64,000 nucleotides of DNA from Candolleomyces eurysporus (taxonomy: Eukaryota > Basidiomycota > Agaricomycetes > Agaricales > Psathyrellaceae), in contig JANBPK010000810.1 in NCBI GenBank assembly GCA_027579435.1, positions 62,001 through 126,000 on the forward strand. The letters run 5' to 3'. A program made the translations under genes and the position numbers. Below the pieces are notes generated by a model that was not told the DNA's origin, ran no database searches, and was given only the letters and a program-made list of their open reading frames with translations. How positions within the stretch are numbered: position 1 is the first letter of the stretch; each line of letters begins with the position of its first letter. This document shows, one piece after another, positions 59,955 to 64,000 of the stretch.

Positions 59955-61739
59955 ACCACACGAATGACCTCATGTTAATTTATGCCAAACCCAAGTATTG
60001 CTTTTGTGTGCTTTTGCTTCATCACTAGCAGCCCCGCCAACCTATGCATACAAGGACAACCGGGGAATCTCTGGGTTGTTCAACGGCAGGTGTGTGGTGA
60101 TTTTCTAGATGGCAACCTGAAACGACGTCGATAGTGCGCACGCTCATAATGATGAGTTCTCCCCTCGCTCTTCCGCCGGACTTGATCCTCTACTTCCTCG
60201 AAACGATTTTCAAGGATGAAACGAAACATTCGGTCATGTCTCCTGCACTGTGTTGATCCGCTGACCTTGCTTGCTATCGACATCGACGTATTTTTTCTAT
60301 TCCCGGAGCACGATACTATAGCCCCTCCCGAGGGGTCAGGGTCGGCTATGGCTTGCTCCAAGCACGTTTTATGCCTTGTACGCCGGCGTACCTGATCTAA
60401 CTAGATCGTCCATTGCTTGAGATTTGCCCTAAAATTGTCTTCTCGCAGGGCATCGGACGTGAATTCGTTTCTTTCACGGAATACTTTCAGGATTTTCAAG
60501 ATTCTCAAGAGATCGGTAGACTCTCACCTGGAGAAATGAGCATTCCGGTTAGCTGGTGGAGTGCATTCGTCTCCACCCTATCATCGCTGGACCTACTGCG
60601 ACACACCGGGAAAGCCGTCTGGACTTCGATGAAATCGTGGAGTTAAAGAACACACCGCTTCTGTTTTTCCCGTTTCAATTCGAAGATTCGGCTACGACTT
60701 GCTGCAAGATTTGCAAGCCTGTTTCATCTGAACACATATGTTCTAATTTCTGCAGCTATGTACGTGTCTAGTCCTTTTTTTTTTTTCTGCCGAGGCAAAT
60801 CTAATTGAACGACCCTAGATGAAGAACCTGGAGGAGAGGTGGCGTCCCCCTATTTGGACTTCAATTTTAAAGCCTGAAGGCTCGAATATTGGTCACGAAC
60901 CTCGTCCTCTTATCGATGAAGCATTCCATGCCAGCGCTTTGTGGCACCAATTGACAGTGACAAGGTCGAGGACGGAGGAGCTAAAAATACTCCACCGGGC
61001 TTGTCCCTCCGTGAATCAAGCAACATATGGTAAGGGCCAGACCACCGTAAAGCCCCGAGGCAGTCCTTCTGAGCGCTGTTGTGCACCAGGTAGAACGGCA
61101 GATTGAATGGACCTGCATTCGGCAGTCCAAATGTGTAAGTAAATCCGTCCGAAAAACCCATATTTCGTGTTGGTTATTTGACGATATACACAGCATTGCG
61201 ACTGCGAAGAGGACTTGAGTCCTCGTTTTTAGAATCTCTGGGCCTCCGACCCACTCCTAATACCCGTAATCGAGACATGACGCGGGCTGCGGAAAGAAGG
61301 GTAATAAGAATCGACTTGGCTCTGAACCAAGGAAGACGAGCTTTCGGCGGCCAAGGCCCGTTGAGCAAACACAGCTGGCCCAGTGACTGAGACGTTGTTA
61401 TGTTGCCGCTGAGTCAGCATGCTATTATGACCACAATGGTCGAACGCAGCTGGGGTAGCTCGCCATCCCCCAGCCCCAGGACGGTGGTGGACTGTAGAAT
61501 ACGGACTGTAGAGTAGACGGGCTGGAATGGCCGCAGTGATTATCGAGTATCATTGAACGCCCAGCAAAGAACAGAGGATACACGCCTTTCCAGCGTGGGA
61601 CCAAGATTGCTAGTGATCAAGCTGCACAGCCAGAAACGCCAAGACCCAGAACTGGTTTCTTTCTGCTCTGCCTCTTATTTCGTTCCTTTCCTTTATACCC
61701 CTGCCTCCTGCTCCTCCTGGCGGCAGTCTCTCTCCCTTC
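59955..61739. other. Intergenic region with possible gene relics
   Basis: No intact gene. At about 60546-60660 a frame reads ECIRLHPIIAGPTATHRESR, which resembles a cytochrome P450 K-helix (ExxR followed by LHP), but no heme-binding motif follows. Frames at 60080-60361 (-) and 60819-61106 (+) have no features. The last about 200 bp (61540-61739) are pyrimidine-rich and probably the promoter/leader of the ADAM gene. Confidence 0.35.
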
Positions 61740-64000
61740 ATGCATCTTTACCGCCATCTATTAGCGCTGGTCGTGATAATCTCATCATGCTCGTTGCAAG
61801 CCCTAGGTAAGTCGTCCTCGCACTGCCGTCGCCGTCGAGACCTGACACAGTCCCCAGCTCATAGCACGCATGCTCCTCTCCTCAAGCGGGCCATTAATCC
61901 TACGACACAAGCTCTCGAAATCCTGCCACGACGGGGAAGCACCCTTCTGGATATCACCGATCTCCACAGGCGCTCAGCACCTCCGCCGCCGCACACTCTT
62001 CGATATGACGACTCGTTCCGCCTCACAATATCAGCATTCGATGATACCTTCCATCTCCATCTACGACCCAATGATCATTTGATCCATCCCGCTGCTCGAA
62101 TCAACTACTACGGCCTCGATTCCGATGGCAGCTACACAGTCCTGCGCACGGAACCCCTTCTGAGGGAGACTGTCAAGGCCTACATGGGTGAAGTCGTCGC
62201 CGCTGACCATTCACCAACCAGAATGCGTGAAGACATCGCTGGCATCGCTCCCCAGCCACACCCCGCTGACCTTGGCTGGGCCCGCATCACTGTTCATCGC
62301 CTGGGTGACAACTTTGCTCCCGTCTATGAGGGCGCCTTTTCCGCTAATGGTGTCGTCTATCACATCTCTACGAAAGAGAACTACCTCCGCAACAAGCATT
62401 CTTTGGATCCTGATGTTGTTCGCCCTCTTGGCAGTGGTGATGAGCATCTCGTTATCTGGAAAGACAGCGATGCGATGACGCCCGAAGAAGAGCACCTCGT
62501 CAAGACAGGCTCAAAGCCCACTGGACCTATCGCGACTCCCATGAGTTGTGCCCATGACACCCTGCCCTACAATACCAACCCTGAGTTGAATCCCACTCTG
62601 CGCAACCCTTACGTAGACAGTTCGTGGCTCGGTCATCTTCTCAACCCACAACCGAACGGCACCCTGTACCGCCGAGATGATGCCCCGACAGGTGGCAGTG
62701 GAATGGGAACCAAGTATGTCCTCCATCGAAGCTAATTACTTTTACTAATTGAAATGCTGCCAGCTTCGTCGAATTCATCGGTCAGAACACTGGTTGTCCC
62801 ACAGAACAAAAGATTGTAGGTTCATCTGTTTATCCGAGATGCTCCCGCTCTAAAGTTATATTATCAAGATCTACATGGGCGTCGCTGCCGACTGCGAGTA
62901 CGTCAGGAAGTACAATGGCCAGGACAATGCAAAGCAGCAGATTCTCAACACTTGGAACACGGCGAGTGCCACCTTCAAGGTGCGTTCTCATATGACAGAT
63001 GATATCCAAGTGATATGTGCTAATTGATGATGGTTGTCGTAGACCACATTCAACGTGGGTCTGGGAATTACAACCCTCAATGTTCAGGATTCTACGTGAG
63101 TATCTGTACAATGAAAGGATCATCCCTTGCTCGACCTCAATTTCCGATTAGATGCCCATCCGGTTCCACCGACCTACCTTGGAACGTGCCGTGCAGCTCC
63201 GCCAATCTCAACTCTCGACTCTCGCTATTCTCTGCCTGGCGTGGAACCCTTGGCGACGACGGCAATGGCCTCTGGCATCTTATGAGTGGTTGCCCTACTG
63301 GTGCCGAGGTTGGTATTGCTTGGCTCGCAACTATGTAAGGATTCCGGTTACCTTGCCCCTTGTCATCTGATACTCACTTTCAATTCCTCAGTTGCCAAAC
63401 AGCGGCAGGCGGCAACCCCGGTCAAGTCGTATCTGGAACTGCGGTTTCCACTTCAGGTCGAACGGAGTGGCAAGTCGTGGCACATGAGATCGGCCACAAC
63501 TTTGGTGCTATCGTAAGTCGCTTTTTTTGCGACCTCTCGCTGGATGCATACTCATTTATTTCTCTCTCATTAGCATGACGTATGTATTGGTTCTCTAATC
63601 GTGCAGAGACTTGTTACAAATGCTTAACCTTTGACTTAGTGTGCTGAAGGGTGTTCTCAAGGGGGTTCCAGCTGCTGCCCGCTAAACCCGACCACATGCG
63701 ACGCACAAGGCCGTTTCATCATGAGCCCTGTCGCACAGGCCGGTGAAAAGGTCTTTTCACCCTGCAGTTTGGGCAACGTCTGTAAGTTTGGGCCGCATTC
63801 ATTAATTTCGTCTACCGGTACGGAAACAGATGCTGATATGGTATTTTTTGAAATAATTTCCAGGTTCTTTGATGCAAGGACGCGGTAATAGCAAAACCGA
63901 CACCTCATGCCTTGTCGACCCCGATTCGACTCGATCTATCCTCTCTTTGCAGATGTGCGGGAACGGCATTGTCGAAGAAGGTGAAGATTGTGACCCAGGC
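61740..64000 (+). CDS. ADAM-type zinc metalloprotease, 5' part (runs off the window)
   Basis: Secreted or membrane-bound metzincin. Exons are 61740-61806, 61858-62713, 62764-62815, 62869-62979, 63043-63095, 63152-63334, 63392-63512, 63574-63579, 63640-63781 and 63864 onward, all in phase. A signal peptide (HLLALVVIISSCSLQAL) precedes a prodomain with a dibasic LLKRA site. The catalytic domain starts near FVEFIGQNTG. The zinc site HEIGHNFGAIHD (472-483) has all three His and the catalytic Glu, and FIMSPV is the Met-turn. A disintegrin-type start (CGNGIVEEGEDCDPG) is reached at the window edge. The third zinc-binding His lies on a 6-nt exon. The first intron is 51 bp and leaves the frame open if unspliced. 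Confidence 0.88.
63574..63579 (+). other. 6-nt microexon encoding the His-Asp of the ADAM zinc site
   Basis: CATGAC lies between a TCATTAG acceptor and a GTATGT donor. Including it gives HEIGHNFGAI-HD-CAEGC in frame; skipping it keeps the frame but removes the third zinc ligand. Confidence 0.75.

Noticed and set aside
1..64000. CRISPR arrays, bacterial operons, rRNA or tRNA genes
   Set aside because: Intron-rich eukaryotic genes throughout; no spaced direct repeats, and no convincing tRNA A/B boxes or rRNA segments were seen by eye.

Overview
The window is nuclear DNA from a filamentous basidiomycete, most likely a mushroom-forming Agaricomycete. The genes are split by many GT-AG introns of about 50-60 bp, spacing is short, and several gene pairs are divergent. 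The protein complement is typical of Basidiomycota: a Upa2-like PAM2 scaffold, an SIN/MEN kinase, Spc25 and fungal ADAM and thiolase genes. Exon-intron models were built by hand from splice sites and reading phase. For SPC25, DBF2, the Upa2-like gene, OST5, PIG-Y, the coiled-coil gene and the ADAM gene the exon lengths add up to an open frame.

Positions 1-23,506 hold a decayed tandem array. Its unit is a very large TRANK1/UvrD-like helicase gene (+) followed tail-to-tail by a SPC25 kinetochore gene (-). The order is: helicase tail A (1-434); SPC25 relic 1 (about 600-1500); helicase N-terminal relic (about 1530-1860); unrecognised sequence (about 1860-3900); helicase B, apparently intact (4240-12841); SPC25 relic 2 (about 12990-13500); helicase C, apparently intact (13954-22387); and the only intact SPC25 (22549-23506). 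Helicases B and C share a promoter with a TATA box 55 bp before the ATG, about 35 introns, all SF1 helicase motifs, a TPR-like region and a CCCH zinc-finger-like motif.

Positions 23,607-42,000 hold ordinary housekeeping genes: a DBF2/Sid2-type kinase divergent from SPC25; a zinc-finger protein (-); a UNC93-like membrane protein (-); a gene-poor stretch of nearly 4 kb; YOP1 (-) divergent from OST5 (+); a low-complexity protein (+); and a peroxisomal SCP2-type thiolase (-).

Positions 42,000-64,000 hold an F-box/LRR-like gene (-) bracketed by termini of a small inverted-repeat element; a PHO89-type phosphate permease (-); a 2482-residue Upa2-like protein (+) with four PAM2-like motifs, a long coiled coil and a C-terminal GWW; a PIG-Y-like subunit (-) divergent from a small coiled-coil protein (+); and the 5' part of an ADAM-type metalloprotease (+) that runs off the end of the window.

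There are six single N bases (37430, 39119, 46671, 50515, 52892, 57762). Two of them artificially break the Upa2-like gene. I saw no tRNA, rRNA, CRISPR array or autonomous transposon.
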